Source: Chloroflexota bacterium (lineage in GTDB: Bacteria > Chloroflexota > Anaerolineae > Promineifilales > Promineifilaceae). Taken from it: a stretch of 45,273 nucleotides of DNA. Shown here in pieces: positions 35,751 to 45,186 of this stretch (its first letter is position 1; every line of letters starts with the position of its first letter). The stretch spans positions 1-45,273 of the forward strand of contig JAJRYT010000167.1 in NCBI GenBank assembly GCA_024275635.1, in the 5' to 3' direction. A program made the translations under genes and the position numbers. The notes beneath the pieces are model-generated. The model ran no database searches and had not been told where the DNA came from. It saw nothing but the letters and a program-made list of their open reading frames with translations.

Positions 35751-36728
35751 TCAATTACTTCTGCGGCGGCGATGGCGGCGTTCACGGCCCCGTTTGGCAG
35801 GTGAAGCGGATGTGGTGGGAGGAACGGCCGTTTCCAACACTGGCATCTTCCCGTTAAACGCCTCTGCCATCGCTTTAATGTGCGCCGGAGAACTACCGCA
35901 GCAGCCGCCAATCAGCCTGGCCCCCAGACCATAGACCCGGCGCGTATAATCGGCCATCACCTCCGGCGTCCCGTCATACGCCAACTCCTCATCAATCCAG
36001 TGCGGGATACCGGCATTCGATTTGGCTATCAGGATCATATCTGGGTTCATAGCGTGCATAGAGCGGATAACTTCCTCGATTTCAGCCGGGCCATTGCCGC
36101 AGTTAGCCCCCAATGCCGCTAACCCGAACGAACTCATCACTTCCATCGCTTTGGTGGGGCTGACGCCCATCATTGTGTGGCCGTGTGTATCAAACGTCAT
36201 CGTGGCCGCAATTGGTAAACCGGAGACGGATCTGGCCCCTTCAACGGCCGCTCTCACCTCTTCCAAATCGCTCATCGTTTCCACCCAGAGGATGTCTACG
36301 CCCCCTTCATCAAGCGCTGCCGCTTGTTCGGCAAAAGCCGCTTTGGCGTCTTCAAACGTCATCTGGCCCATCGGTGCAAATAGCTCGCCCGTTGGCCCCA
36401 TTGAGCCGCCAACCAAAATCGGCCGGTCGGCGGCGCCCGCTTCGGCGCGGGCATTTACAGCGGCGGCTCGATTAAGTTCGGGTACGCGATCTTGCAAACT
36501 ATGCAGCTTGAGCCGGAAGCGCGTCCCGCCAAAGGTGTTGGTCAGGATGATATTAGAACCGGCTTCAATGTATCCCCGGTGAACGGCTTGTACTTTGTCG
36601 GGGTGGGTGACGTTCCATTCCTCCGGCGGCGCGCCTTGTTCCAGCCCCGCAGCCATCAGCATTGTTCCCATCGCGCCATCCAATAAAAGATGGCCTTCAT
36701 TGTTTAACAATTCTTGTAATTTGTTCAT
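35751..36728 (-). CDS. Homocysteine S-methyltransferase family protein (BHMT/MetH-N type)
   Basis: A (beta/alpha)8-barrel methyltransferase of 325 residues that should pass a methyl group to homocysteine. It starts LLLDGAMGTML, the typical first strand, followed by ILTNTFGGTR. The three zinc cysteines are Cys210 (GANCGNG) and Cys276/Cys277 (GGCCGSSP). The C-terminus has an unusual basic tail (KRGRERRHRRRRSN). The frame is open to 36833, but the ATG at 36728 (MNKLQELL) matches family length and excludes low-complexity codons. The methyl donor (betaine, S-methylmethionine or a corrinoid protein) cannot be told. It follows rfbC after 52 bp. Confidence 0.88.
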   Translation of the reverse strand: MNKLQELLNNEGHLLLDGAMGTMLMAAGLEQGAPPEEWNVTHPDKVQAVHRGYIEAGSNIILTNTFGGTRFRLKLHSLQDRVPELNRAAAVNARAEAGAADRPILVGGSMGPTGELFAPMGQMTFEDAKAAFAEQAAALDEGGVDILWVETMSDLEEVRAAVEGARSVSGLPIAATMTFDTHGHTMMGVSPTKAMEVMSSFGLAALGANCGNGPAEIEEVIRSMHAMNPDMILIAKSNAGIPHWIDEELAYDGTPEVMADYTRRVYGLGARLIGGCCGSSPAHIKAMAEAFNGKMPVLETAVPPTTSASPAKRGRERRHRRRRSN

Positions 36729-36780
36729 GGTCGTCTCACGGTTTATATCTCGTAGTCTCGCAGTCTCCAGTCTCGCCGGT

Positions 36781-37323
36781 TCACCTGGGCAGCTTATCCA
36801 CAGGAATATCGCGCAGGCGTTGGTTGGCGGCATCGCGGGCGGATGTGAGCGGGGGGGTGGTATGCTGCCAATCCAGGCCTAGATCGGGATCGTTCCAGGC
36901 GACGCCGTATTCGTCGTTGCCATCGTAATAATTATCTACAACGTAAGTGTGAATGGCGTCGGTCAAGGCCAGGAAGCCGTGGGCAACGCCTACCGGAATG
37001 AACAGGCCAACTTCGCGCCCGTCGCCCATCTCGACGGTTTGGGCGGCCAGATAAGTGGGCGAGGAGGGGCGTAAATCTACCAACCCGGCGCGAATTTGGC
37101 CAGCCTGTACATACCAATAATCTACCTGGTGATGATGATAATGCAAGCCGCGCAGGACGCCGGCTTTGGAGTCGGAGCGGTTGGTTTGCAGTTTGTCCCA
37201 ACTGCGCTGCGGGAACCACTCCTTGCGGAATGTTTCTAAGAACCGGCCGCGCTCGTCGGTAAACGGCCGTAAATAAGCTAAAAGAACGCCAGAAATGTGC
37301 TGTGATTCCTCGATGCGGGTCAT
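36781..37323 (-). CDS. rfbC: dTDP-4-dehydrorhamnose 3,5-epimerase
   Basis: A cupin-fold epimerase of 180 residues that converts dTDP-4-keto-6-deoxyglucose to its L-lyxo form on the way to dTDP-rhamnose. Family signatures are FTDERGRFLETFR, the active-site histidine in VLRGLHYHHH, the loop YVQAGQIRAGLVDLR, and FIPVGVAHGFLAL. The start ATG has AGGAG 4 nt upstream. No rfbA, rfbB or rfbD is in the window, so the rest of the pathway lies elsewhere. It sits between proline dehydrogenase (55 bp upstream) and the homocysteine methyltransferase, probably one transcript with an intervening hairpin. Confidence 0.93.
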   Translation of the reverse strand: MTRIEESQHISGVLLAYLRPFTDERGRFLETFRKEWFPQRSWDKLQTNRSDSKAGVLRGLHYHHHQVDYWYVQAGQIRAGLVDLRPSSPTYLAAQTVEMGDGREVGLFIPVGVAHGFLALTDAIHTYVVDNYYDGNDEYGVAWNDPDLGLDWQHTTPPLTSARDAANQRLRDIPVDKLPR

Positions 37324-37339
37324 ATTTCTCCTGGAATAT

Positions 37340-37376
37340 AAGTTTACAAGTTCGCAGCTTACCCACTTGCAAACTT
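37340..37376. repeat. Hairpin between proline dehydrogenase and rfbC
   Basis: AAGTTTACAAGT (37340-37351) pairs with ACTTGCAAACTT (37365-37376) with one mismatch and a 13-nt loop. It fills the short gap before rfbC and could be an attenuator or a dispersed repeat. Confidence 0.4.
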
Positions 37377-37378
37377 GC

Positions 37379-38404
37379 CTACTTCTTCATGAAATTACTG
37401 ATAAAAAACCATAAATTGGCCGGCCGTTCGGCCAAACGGCGCATAAAGTAAGGATACCATGCTTTGCCATAGGGTACATAAATGCGAACCTGGTACCCCT
37501 GCTGCGCCAGCGATTCCTGCAATTCACGCCGGATGCCATACAGCATTTGATATTCAAACGCTTCCGGGGGGATATGGCTGTTCTTGAGGAAGGCCATTGT
37601 TTCTTGAATGATGGCTTCGTCATGCGTGGCCAGGCCCAGATAGACTCCCTTTTGCCGCGCCTCGTCGCTGAGCAGTATCCGGGCGAGGGCCAGGTAATTA
37701 GCATCGGTTTCGGTTTTTTGGGCAAAGGCCACATCATGTGGCTCGGCATAGGCCCCTTTGCACAAGCGCACCCAGGCGCCATCGGCCGCTAACTGCCGGA
37801 TGTCAGCCTCGCTGCGGCGCAAGTAGGCTTGAATGACGATGCCCACATTATGGCCGTATCCGTCCTGGTCGCGCAGCGTGTAGTACACATCCAGCGTGGC
37901 CTGGGTGACGGCGCTTTCTTCCATGTCAATGCGTATTTTGTTGTTATGCTGGCGAGCGCGCTGCATGATCTGGCGCATATTGTTCAGAGCGAGGTCGGGG
38001 TCAATTTGGAGGCCAAGCTGGGTTAATTTGATGGATACATTGGCGTTGACGCCGCTTTGATGAATTTTATCCAGCAGTCGCAAAATTTCGTCGCGGGCAG
38101 CGCTGGCATCAGCCGCATTGGTAACGCTTTCACCCAGGTAATCCATGGTGACGGCCATGCCGCGGGCATTCAAGTCGCGGGCGGTATTGATGGCGTCGTC
38201 GGCCGTTTCCCCGGCGACGAAGCGGGCGGCGACGTTTTGGGCAATGGGTAAATCGCTTACGATTTTCCGTGCCCAGGCGGCTCCGGAAAGATAAAGCAGC
38301 AGTAAATGTAGCCATTGGCCGCCAAAACGCATGAGCAGTCCAGCGGAGGCAATCAGACTGAGCAGAACAAATAGGGTGGGAAAGCGGGATTTTGAACTTT
38401 TCAT
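37379..38404 (-). CDS. Proline dehydrogenase
   Basis: A flavoenzyme of 341 residues oxidising proline to pyrroline-5-carboxylate. Barrel motifs include VSIKLTQLGLQIDP, IRIDMEESAV, IVIQAYLRR, VRLCKGAYAEP and YLGLATHDE, which line the FAD and proline sites. Residues 10-45 are hydrophobic (LFVLLSLIASAGLLMRF), suggesting membrane attachment, consistent with electron transfer to quinone. The open frame extends to 38542 but would overlap the end of fabL. I chose the ATG at 38404 (MKSSKSRF), which leaves a 14-bp gap to fabL. No pyrroline-5-carboxylate dehydrogenase is nearby. Confidence 0.92.
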   Translation of the reverse strand: MKSSKSRFPTLFVLLSLIASAGLLMRFGGQWLHLLLLYLSGAAWARKIVSDLPIAQNVAARFVAGETADDAINTARDLNARGMAVTMDYLGESVTNAADASAARDEILRLLDKIHQSGVNANVSIKLTQLGLQIDPDLALNNMRQIMQRARQHNNKIRIDMEESAVTQATLDVYYTLRDQDGYGHNVGIVIQAYLRRSEADIRQLAADGAWVRLCKGAYAEPHDVAFAQKTETDANYLALARILLSDEARQKGVYLGLATHDEAIIQETMAFLKNSHIPPEAFEYQMLYGIRRELQESLAQQGYQVRIYVPYGKAWYPYFMRRLAERPANLWFFISNFMKK

Positions 38405-38418
38405 GTTACTCCGTGGGA

Positions 38419-39198
38419 TTAAGTGGGGGATTGCGCCAACAGCGAATAGCCTCCGTCCATGATGATAGTTTGGCCGCAAATCATTTGCGCTGCCGGGCTG
38501 CAAAGGAAGGTGACGACATCGGCGACGTCGGCCGGGGTGCATAAACGGCCGTTTGGCGTGCTGGATGCCACCTTTTCAATCAGCTTGTTTTCCTGGCGGA
38601 AGGAGTCGAAATGGGTCAGCGCGTCGGTCATGACAACGCCGGGCGAAACCGCATTGACAATGATGCGCTTGGGAGCTAGTTCTACTCCCAGATAGCGCAC
38701 CAATGACTCCAGCGCCGCTTTGGAGGCGCCAACGGCCACATAGTCAGGCAGGACGCGAACGGAGCCGAGGCTGGAGATAGCGACGATGGCCCCACCGCCG
38801 CGTTGTTCCATGAGGGGCACGGCCTGCTGTGCGCCAAACAGCAGGGAACGGGCGTTGATGTTCATTGTCCATTCCCAGCCGCGCGGCTTTTGGGCCATGA
38901 CGGGCCGGTTGAAGCCGGAGGCGGCGTTGTGGATGAGCATGTCGAGACCGCCGAATGTGGCCTTGATTTGATCGTACATCCGGGTCAGGTCATCGAGATC
39001 GCCCATGTTGGCTTTAACAACGAGCGCCTGCCGACCCAGGCTGCGGATGGCAGCGGCCGTTTCCCCGGCCGGTTTGCGGTTCCGAAAAAAGTTGACAATG
39101 ACATGCGCGCCTTCGCCGGCCAGCCGCAAGGCAATCTCGCGGCCAATGCCTCGCCCAGAACCGGTTACCAGCGCAATTTTATCTTGAAACTGAGACAT
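38419..39198 (-). CDS. fabL: Enoyl-ACP reductase, FabL type (short-chain dehydrogenase)
   Basis: A short-chain dehydrogenase of 259 residues that closely resembles Bacillus FabL, the NADPH-dependent enoyl-ACP reductase III of fatty acid elongation. It has the cofactor motif [11 protein letters not shown], the FabL-typical stretch [11 protein letters not shown] with [14 protein letters not shown], the catalytic Ser in AISSLGSVR, and Tyr-x6-Lys in [12 protein letters not shown]. The C-terminal [15 protein letters not shown] also matches. AGGTG lies 5 nt upstream of the ATG. A second, unrelated-type reductase (FabI) lies at 44252. It is first in a run with proline dehydrogenase and divergent from the hydrolase at 39383. 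Confidence 0.85.
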   Translation of the reverse strand: MSQFQDKIALVTGSGRGIGREIALRLAGEGAHVIVNFFRNRKPAGETAAAIRSLGRQALVVKANMGDLDDLTRMYDQIKATFGGLDMLIHNAASGFNRPVMAQKPRGWEWTMNINARSLLFGAQQAVPLMEQRGGGAIVAISSLGSVRVLPDYVAVGASKAALESLVRYLGVELAPKRIIVNAVSPGVVMTDALTHFDSFRQENKLIEKVASSTPNGRLCTPADVADVVTFLCSPAAQMICGQTIIMDGGYSLLAQSPT

Positions 39199-39382
39199 AA
39201 CACCTTTGCGTTTAAGCCTTATTGACGTCCCGAATTTTAACGCGCAAATGCAAAGTTGGCATCTGCATTTGCCTTTTCAAACTGAGAAGGATAAATTAGT
39301 TTTGCTTGGGGGGAAGTTGCGCAGAAGTCGTGAAATGACCGCTTTGGCCGGGAAACGGCCGTTAAAATCAACAGAGGCACTT

Positions 39383-40270
39383 ATGCAAAACCCGGTTACT
39401 CATACAACTGTTAAGACAAATGGCGTGACCTTGCATGTCGCCCAGGCGGGGCCGGAAGACGGGCCGTTGCTGCTGCTGCTGCATGGATTCCCGGAATTTT
39501 GGCGCGGCTGGCGTTACCAGATTGACGCGCTGGCGGCGGCCGGGTATTGGGTATGGGCGCCGGATCAGCGCGGGTATAATTTGAGCGAGAAACCAAAAGG
39601 CATTGCCGCCTATAGTTTGGATGCGCTGGCGGCTGATGTAATTGGTTTGATTGATGCGGCGGGGCGGAAAACGGCCGTTCTCGTGGGTCACGATTGGGGA
39701 GCGGCCGTTGCCTGGTGGGTGGCCAACAAATATCCCGAAAAATTGCAAAAGTTAGTCATCCTCAACGTGCCGCATCACGCTGTCATGAGCCGCCACTTGC
39801 GTCAAAACAAAGCCCAAAAACGGAAAAGCTGGTACATGTATCTCTTCCAACTGCCCTGGCTGCCGGAGCAGATGATTCGCGCCGGTAACTGGCGCGGCGG
39901 TGTTCGTTCCTTGCAGGCCAGCAGCCGCCCGGGCACATTTTCCGACGCCGATCTAAAATTATACCGGCAGGCATGGTCGCAGCCGGGCGCATTGACGGCC
40001 ATGTTGAATTGGTACCGGGCCTTGTTCCGCGTTCGCCCCCAACCTGCGCCCAGCTCCCGGATTACCGTTCCCACTTTATTGATTTGGGGCGCGCAGGATC
40101 ACTTTTTAGGTCGTGAGATGGCCCAACCGAGTATAGACCTGTGCGAAAACGGCCGTCTCGCCTTCATTGAAGAGGCCACCCATTGGGTTCAGCACGAAGA
40201 GCCGGAACAAGTCAATATATTGCTTCTCAATTTCATCAATCCTACCCTGGATAAGCCAGGAAAGATTTAG
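39383..40270 (+). CDS. Alpha/beta hydrolase, epoxide-hydrolase-like
   Basis: A cytosolic hydrolase of 295 residues. The oxyanion motif is [11 protein letters not shown]. The nucleophile elbow is [11 protein letters not shown], with Asp instead of Ser, which points to epoxide hydrolases or haloalkane dehalogenases. The acid is in [10 protein letters not shown] and the base in [11 protein letters not shown] cap domain spans about residues 130-215. The HGFPE sequence and the cap length favour epoxide hydrolase. The frame is open from 39206, but AGAGG sits 6 nt before the ATG at 39383, and the upstream codons look non-coding. The substrate is unknown. Confidence 0.88.
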   Translation: MQNPVTHTTVKTNGVTLHVAQAGPEDGPLLLLLHGFPEFWRGWRYQIDALAAAGYWVWAPDQRGYNLSEKPKGIAAYSLDALAADVIGLIDAAGRKTAVLVGHDWGAAVAWWVANKYPEKLQKLVILNVPHHAVMSRHLRQNKAQKRKSWYMYLFQLPWLPEQMIRAGNWRGGVRSLQASSRPGTFSDADLKLYRQAWSQPGALTAMLNWYRALFRVRPQPAPSSRITVPTLLIWGAQDHFLGREMAQPSIDLCENGRLAFIEEATHWVQHEEPEQVNILLLNFINPTLDKPGKI

Positions 40271-40370
40271 ATGCGAAGGACACAAATCATACGAATTAAA
40301 ATCATCCAAATTCACGTAAAATCGTGAAATTCATGTCGGAAAATTTAGTATGGTTCAGAAAACTGCTTTT

Positions 40371-40425
40371 TTGTAGGGCGATTTTGCAAATCGCTCAGAG
40401 GACGATTTACAAAATCGTCTTACAA
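40371..40425. repeat. Dispersed palindromic repeat (TTGTAG family), copy B
   Basis: Same plan as 26957-27009: it opens TTGTAGGGCGATTT, has two inner CGATTT/AAATCG palindromes, and closes with TTACAA. It lies in the 257-bp gap before the GAF kinase. The start of that gap (40283-40330) also holds a weak ACGAATT/CGTGAAATTC inverted repeat. Confidence 0.55.
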
Positions 40426-40527
40426 GTTGTCAAAGTAATTTGAGCCATCCCAAAAATTTTGTACACAAGATAAGAATCTCTAAAATACTGCTCAGAACCA
40501 GCCTGCTTGGACATTCCAAAAAGAGTT

Positions 40528-43500
40528 ATGTTACAAAATCAACTTGAGCCAGGAACTTTGTTCCCTGTTATTAGCCGCCTAGCGCGCACACTTAATGTAG
40601 ATTACATCACTCTGTTCGAAAACAGCGCTGCCCGCGATGGGCAAATTGCCACTGCCCACCGGAGCCAATGGCACGCTGCCAGCGACGACAGCCCTCATTT
40701 GGCCGCCATAACCGCCATCGCTTTTCAGGAAGAGGGGTTAACCCACTGGCGAGACCTATTAGCGGCGGGCGAGTTAATACACGGTTCAATTGGCGCGCTT
40801 TCTCTGGCCGAGCAGGCGCTCCTCAAAAGGCATGACATGCAAGCCATTGCCGTCGCACCCATCTTTGTAAATAATAGCTGGTGGGGATTCATCCTTTGTA
40901 ACGACTGCCGACAAGAGCGCGAATGGTCGTCTGTTGAGTTAGAATTCCTACGGTTAGCGGCCGACTTACTTGAGGCCAAAATCGAGAATGTCCGCCTGCG
41001 TGAATCTGAACGACGCGCTCATGAACGCGCAGAGGTGCTGCGGGAATTTTCCCGTATTGTCGCCAGCAGCTTAGATCATAAAGAAGTCTTGCGCCGCAGC
41101 TTAAAACATTTGAGCCGCGTCCTGCTTTTTGACAGCGCTTCCATTTACCTGCTGCCACGCGAAGGGCGGGGCGAATTTTTAGCCGGCATCGGCTTTGATG
41201 ACGAAGAGGCGACCACCCGTGCCGCTGAGAACTTGCTAAAGGAGAGCCAGGTAATTCAGGAAATGGCCCGTACCATGCAGCCGATTGTTAGCGCCGATGT
41301 CCGCACCCTGGATGGCTGGATTTGGGTTCCCGGCGCTGAACATGTCCGATCATTTATGAGTATTCCCCTGGTGGCGCACGATGTCATGATTGGCGCATTG
41401 ATGCTGGATAATCGCCAGATCAACAGCTATCATGATACTGATCTGGAGATGGCCGTACCGCTGGCGCGGCAAATTGCTATTTCCATAGAAAATGCGTGGC
41501 TGTTTGAAGCCACACAGCAGCAGCTTCACTGGGCTAAAACCTTCCAAAAAGTTGGCGCGCTGCTTACCTCTCGTTTAAGCTTGACGGAGGTGTACGAAAA
41601 CATTTTTGATTTATTGGCCCAAGTGGTAGCTTACGACAGTGTGTCTATTCAAACCGTCCAGGAAGACAACCAGCTATTGGCAATGGCGGCGGCCAGGGGG
41701 TTCTCCAGCCGGGAAAAAGCACGCGACTTCCTGGCCTCCATTGAACAGCACTCGCTTCGCAGATTCCCTGCTGACAGCCTGTGGAGAGTGATACCCGATA
41801 CTGAAAAAGATCCCACATGGCTGCCGCTGCCGGCCGTGCTGGGGCCGATACATTCCTGGATTGGGGCGCTCTTGATGGTTAAAGGGAGGTTGATTGGCAT
41901 CTTAAATGTAGATAGCGCCACGCCCAATCGTTACAATGACGATATGGGGGAAACAGTCGCCGCCTTTGCTAATCAGGCGGCCGTGGCCATTGAAAATGCC
42001 CGTCTGTATGAAAAGACGCGGCAGCACGCTAATGAATTGGAAATTTTGCACCAGGTGGCCGTACAAACGGCCGCTCTGGTAGACGTTGACGAACTGATCC
42101 GGCAGACCACGGAAACAATAACCGGTAGTTTATACCCGGAGCATTTTGGATTTGTTTTACTCGACGAGCAGGCGCAAACATTAGTTCCCCATTTCTCTTA
42201 TCATGGGGCGTCTGAGATTCATGGTTTATCTGTGCCTGTTGATAAAGGCGTTGTGGGGCATGTGGCCCAAACCGGTGCGATGTGGCTGGTTCAAGATACG
42301 GAAAATGATTTGTATTATAACAATGTTGTTGCTTCAACCCGTTCCGAAATTGCCGTACCGTTGATGGTCAAAGGCCAGATATTTGGCGTTATCAACGCGG
42401 AAAGTTCGCGGGAAGATGCGTTTAGCAGCAGCGATGCCCGTTTTTTGTTGACCCTGGCAGGACAGGTTGCTGTTGCCATTGAAAGAGCGCGCCTTTATGA
42501 AGCGCTACAACAACATGCGCATGAACTCAGCCGAGAGGTAGCGGCGCGCACGGCCGAACTGCGGACGGAGCGGGATCGGAGTTTAGCTATCCTGGAAAGC
42601 GCCGGGGAGGGTATTTTTTTGACAGATATTGAAGGTAACATTTTATATGCCAATCCGGCAATGGAACGGCAAAGTGGTTATACACGGGATGAATTGCTTA
42701 ATCAGAATCCGCGCGTTTTACAGAGTGACAGGACTCCTCTCGCTAATTTTCATGATTTGTGGCGCACTATTCTAAAAGGCCAAAAATGGGCCGGCGAACT
42801 GGTTAACCAGCGCAAGGACGGCGCTTTATATGATGTTGCGTTGATGATAACACCCATTTTGGATGCTGATGGTAAGATAGTTAATTTTGTAAGTGTGCAA
42901 TCGGACATCAGCCGGTTGAAGGAAGTGGAGCGGCTTAAAACGAAATTTGTGTCCAATGTGTCCCATGAGCTGCGTACCCCACTAACTAATATCACAACTT
43001 ATTTGACATTATTGGAACGTGGCCCGGTGGAGCGACGAGAGCGTTACATGGAGGCGCTGCGCCAGGCCACGCAGCGGCTTACCCGGCTGATTCAAGATTT
43101 ATTGGATTTATCCCGTTTGGAAACAGAACCGTTTCCAGAGGCGCTGGTTTCATCTGATTTGTCATCGCTGTTGTTAGTTCATTTTGAATCTTTTGCGGTG
43201 CAGGCGGATGCGAAACATATCCGGTTTAAGCTGGACATGCCGCCTTCTTTGCCGTATGTTTTGGTTGAGAAGCATCATTTGGGTCAGCTGTTGCGTAATT
43301 TACTGGGTAATGCGTTGGCTTTTACGCTGGATGGCGGCGAGGTTATCATGACGGCCGGTGTGGAAGCATCGGTGTTGCAGCCGGCCGCTTGGGTAAAGGT
43401 GGCGGATACAGGTATTGGTATTCCTGCGGAGGAGATGGCGCATTTGTTTGATCGGTTTTTCCGAGGACAGGCGGCACAAGAGATGGGGATTCCCGGCACT

Positions 43501-43617
43501 GGCCTGGGATTGGCGATTTGCGCGGAGATTTTGGACCGGTATGGCGGCCGTATTGAGGTTAAGAGTGAGCCGGGCGTTGGCTCGCAGTTTAAGATTTGGC
43601 TGCCGGTGGCTGAATGA
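40528..43617 (+). CDS. Multi-GAF sensor histidine kinase: GAF-GAF-GAF-GAF-PAS-HisKA-HATPase
   Basis: A soluble kinase of about 1029 residues from the ATG at 40528 (a TTG at 40507 is in frame). Four GAF-like domains span about 10-155, 165-325, 335-490 and 505-655. Each later one ends in an AIxIENARLYE-type helix. A coiled linker and a PAS domain (about 685-795: ILESAGEGIFLTDIEGNILY) follow. HisKA has His813 (NVSHELRTPLTN). ATPase motifs are LLGNALAF, DTGIGIP and GTGLGLAI. Unlike the kinases of the 9-24 kb island it has no receiver, so it must phosphorylate a separate regulator. Its stop overlaps the start of the DNA glycosylase gene (ATGATGG). The signal is unknown. Confidence 0.92.
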   Translation: MLQNQLEPGTLFPVISRLARTLNVDYITLFENSAARDGQIATAHRSQWHAASDDSPHLAAITAIAFQEEGLTHWRDLLAAGELIHGSIGALSLAEQALLKRHDMQAIAVAPIFVNNSWWGFILCNDCRQEREWSSVELEFLRLAADLLEAKIENVRLRESERRAHERAEVLREFSRIVASSLDHKEVLRRSLKHLSRVLLFDSASIYLLPREGRGEFLAGIGFDDEEATTRAAENLLKESQVIQEMARTMQPIVSADVRTLDGWIWVPGAEHVRSFMSIPLVAHDVMIGALMLDNRQINSYHDTDLEMAVPLARQIAISIENAWLFEATQQQLHWAKTFQKVGALLTSRLSLTEVYENIFDLLAQVVAYDSVSIQTVQEDNQLLAMAAARGFSSREKARDFLASIEQHSLRRFPADSLWRVIPDTEKDPTWLPLPAVLGPIHSWIGALLMVKGRLIGILNVDSATPNRYNDDMGETVAAFANQAAVAIENARLYEKTRQHANELEILHQVAVQTAALVDVDELIRQTTETITGSLYPEHFGFVLLDEQAQTLVPHFSYHGASEIHGLSVPVDKGVVGHVAQTGAMWLVQDTENDLYYNNVVASTRSEIAVPLMVKGQIFGVINAESSREDAFSSSDARFLLTLAGQVAVAIERARLYEALQQHAHELSREVAARTAELRTERDRSLAILESAGEGIFLTDIEGNILYANPAMERQSGYTRDELLNQNPRVLQSDRTPLANFHDLWRTILKGQKWAGELVNQRKDGALYDVALMITPILDADGKIVNFVSVQSDISRLKEVERLKTKFVSNVSHELRTPLTNITTYLTLLERGPVERRERYMEALRQATQRLTRLIQDLLDLSRLETEPFPEALVSSDLSSLLLVHFESFAVQADAKHIRFKLDMPPSLPYVLVEKHHLGQLLRNLLGNALAFTLDGGEVIMTAGVEASVLQPAAWVKVADTGIGIPAEEMAHLFDRFFRGQAAQEMGIPGTGLGLAICAEILDRYGGRIEVKSEPGVGSQFKIWLPVAE

Positions 43618-44255
43618 TGGTGTTTGAGCGTCTGGCGCAGCCGTTTTTTGCCCGGCCGGCGCGTGTGGTAGCGGCTGATTTGTTGGGGAAGCGGCTGGTG
43701 CGGGCAGTAAACGGCCGTTCCCTCAGCGGCCTTATCGTAGAGACAGAAGCATACTGCGATGCCGAAGAGCCGGATTTAGCCTGTCACGGGGATAAGGCTA
43801 ATGGCGGGCAGCCGACGCCGCGAACGGCCGTCATGTTTGGCCCGGCCGGGTTCGCCTACGTTTACTTCACTTATGGCATGCATTGGATGTTTAACGTCGT
43901 GACGGGGGCGGAAGGGCAGGCCAACGCTGTCCTCATCCGGGCGTTAGAGCCGGCAACGGGGGTGGATGTGATGAGGGAGAATCGAAACGGCCGTTCCCAT
44001 CTTGAGTTAACCAACGGCCCCGCTAAACTGGCGCAGGCCCTGGCAATTGATAAATCCCTGAACGGCGCAAACCTTTGCGCCCCCGATGGGGTTATATGGT
44101 TAGAAAATGCGCCCGCCACGCTGCCGGAAGCCATTGCTGCCGGCCCTCGTATCGGCTTGGGCAAGACCCCCGAACCCTGGTTGTCTGTTCCCTGGCGGTA
44201 TTGGCTGCGCGATAATCCGTATGTTTCACACCATGCGAGTAAGGAGAGTTTATGA
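43614..44255 (+). CDS. mpg: 3-methyladenine (alkyladenine) DNA glycosylase, AAG/MPG family
   Basis: A base-excision enzyme of 213 residues that removes alkylated purines. Family motifs are [16 protein letters not shown], the active-site Glu in [16 protein letters not shown], and the nucleotide-flipping loop in [40 protein letters not shown] and [12 protein letters not shown] follow. The length is normal for bacterial members. The ATG overlaps the upstream kinase stop, and its own end overlaps fabI by 4 nt (ATGA), so all three are likely translated in series. Confidence 0.95.
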   Translation: MMVFERLAQPFFARPARVVAADLLGKRLVRAVNGRSLSGLIVETEAYCDAEEPDLACHGDKANGGQPTPRTAVMFGPAGFAYVYFTYGMHWMFNVVTGAEGQANAVLIRALEPATGVDVMRENRNGRSHLELTNGPAKLAQALAIDKSLNGANLCAPDGVIWLENAPATLPEAIAAGPRIGLGKTPEPWLSVPWRYWLRDNPYVSHHASKESL

Positions 44256-45043
44256 AATTATTAGAAGGTAAAAAAGCGCTTATCTTTGGCATTGCCAACA
44301 AAAACTCCATTGCCTGGGGGATTGCCCAAACTTTTCACGAGCACGGGGCCGAAATTGGGTTTAGCTATGGCATTCCTCAGCTTGAGCGCCGGGTACGGCC
44401 GTTAGCCGCGCAGATCGACGTGGAATTCATAGAAATGTGTGATGTCTCCTCCGACGAGGAGATTGCCGATCTCTTCCAGAAAGCCGCTGGCCATTTTGGC
44501 GAAATTGATATCCTGGTTCACTCCATAGGTTTTGCGCCGCGCGAGGAATTAGCTGGCCGCTACGTTGATACCAGCCGCGAAGGATTCAAAATCGCCCTGG
44601 ACATCAGCGCCTACAGCCTGGTAGCCTTGGCCAAGGCCGCCCAGCCCCTCATGCCCAACGGAGGCAGCATCGTCAGCATGACTTACTACGGCTCAGAAAA
44701 AGTCGTCCCCCATTACAACGTCATGGGCGTGGCTAAAGCTGCGCTGGAAGCCAGCACCCGTTATCTGGCCGCCGATTTAGGCCCGGACAATATCCGGGTA
44801 AACGCCATTTCTGCCGGGCCGATTAAAACTCTGGCCGCCGCCGGGGTTGGCGGATTCCGCAAGATGTTGGGCTACACGGCCGAACGCGCCCCCTTGCGTC
44901 GTAATGTGAATCAAAAGGAAGTCGGCCGTACCGCCCTTTGGTTGTGCAGCGACTTAGGCAGCGGCGTCACCGGCGAAGTCGTCTACGTGGACGCCGGCTA
45001 TCATATCCTCGGTATGCCTGAACCGCCGGAAAAGTGGGGCTAA
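44252..45043 (+). CDS. fabI: Enoyl-ACP reductase (NADH), FabI
   Basis: A reductase of 263 residues for the last step of each fatty acid elongation cycle. FabI signatures are [15 protein letters not shown] (cofactor loop), [39 protein letters not shown] (Tyr-x6-Lys catalytic pair), [17 protein letters not shown], and [15 protein letters not shown]. It is the usual triclosan target. The gene overlaps mpg by 4 nt, and GGAG lies 8 nt before the ATG. Its stop codon TAA is also the left TAA of MITE copy 3 and lies where an insertion-sequence end begins. The C-terminus (PPEKWG) shows no obvious truncation. Confidence 0.95.
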   Translation: MKLLEGKKALIFGIANKNSIAWGIAQTFHEHGAEIGFSYGIPQLERRVRPLAAQIDVEFIEMCDVSSDEEIADLFQKAAGHFGEIDILVHSIGFAPREELAGRYVDTSREGFKIALDISAYSLVALAKAAQPLMPNGGSIVSMTYYGSEKVVPHYNVMGVAKAALEASTRYLAADLGPDNIRVNAISAGPIKTLAAAGVGGFRKMLGYTAERAPLRRNVNQKEVGRTALWLCSDLGSGVTGEVVYVDAGYHILGMPEPPEKWG

Positions 45044-45166
45044 GGGTTCGTTCAAAATTAACTTTGCAGTTTGCTGGTAATTGGTAATTGAGTAATTGGG
45101 TAATTACCAGTTACCAATTACCTGGTTACACCTTTTCAAACGCCAAAGTTATAAACGAACGTGCCC
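45044..45166. mobile_element. MITE copy 3 (123 bp), inserted at the fabI stop codon
   Basis: Same 123-bp element as at 1275-1397 and 18807-18929, in opposite orientation. The flanking TAA at 45041-45043 is the fabI stop codon; the other TAA is at 45167-45169. Terminal inverted repeats and the central AATTACC palindromes are conserved. Confidence 0.85.
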
Positions 45167-45169
45167 TAA

Positions 45170-45186
45170 GCTCGACTTTGTACATT
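45170..45186. mobile_element. End of an insertion sequence matching the terminal repeat of the element at 8-1271
   Basis: GCTCGACTTTGTACATT equals the left end of the full element (8-24), preceded by the same CTAA. After 45186 the sequence diverges. The remaining 87 bases to the window end show no gene or recognisable repeat, so this could be a related insertion sequence running off the window or a solo end. Confidence 0.6.

Noticed and set aside
35602..35934. 110-codon plus-strand frame starting in the insertion-sequence derivative
   Set aside because: It runs antisense over the end of the homocysteine methyltransferase and starts within the mobile element.
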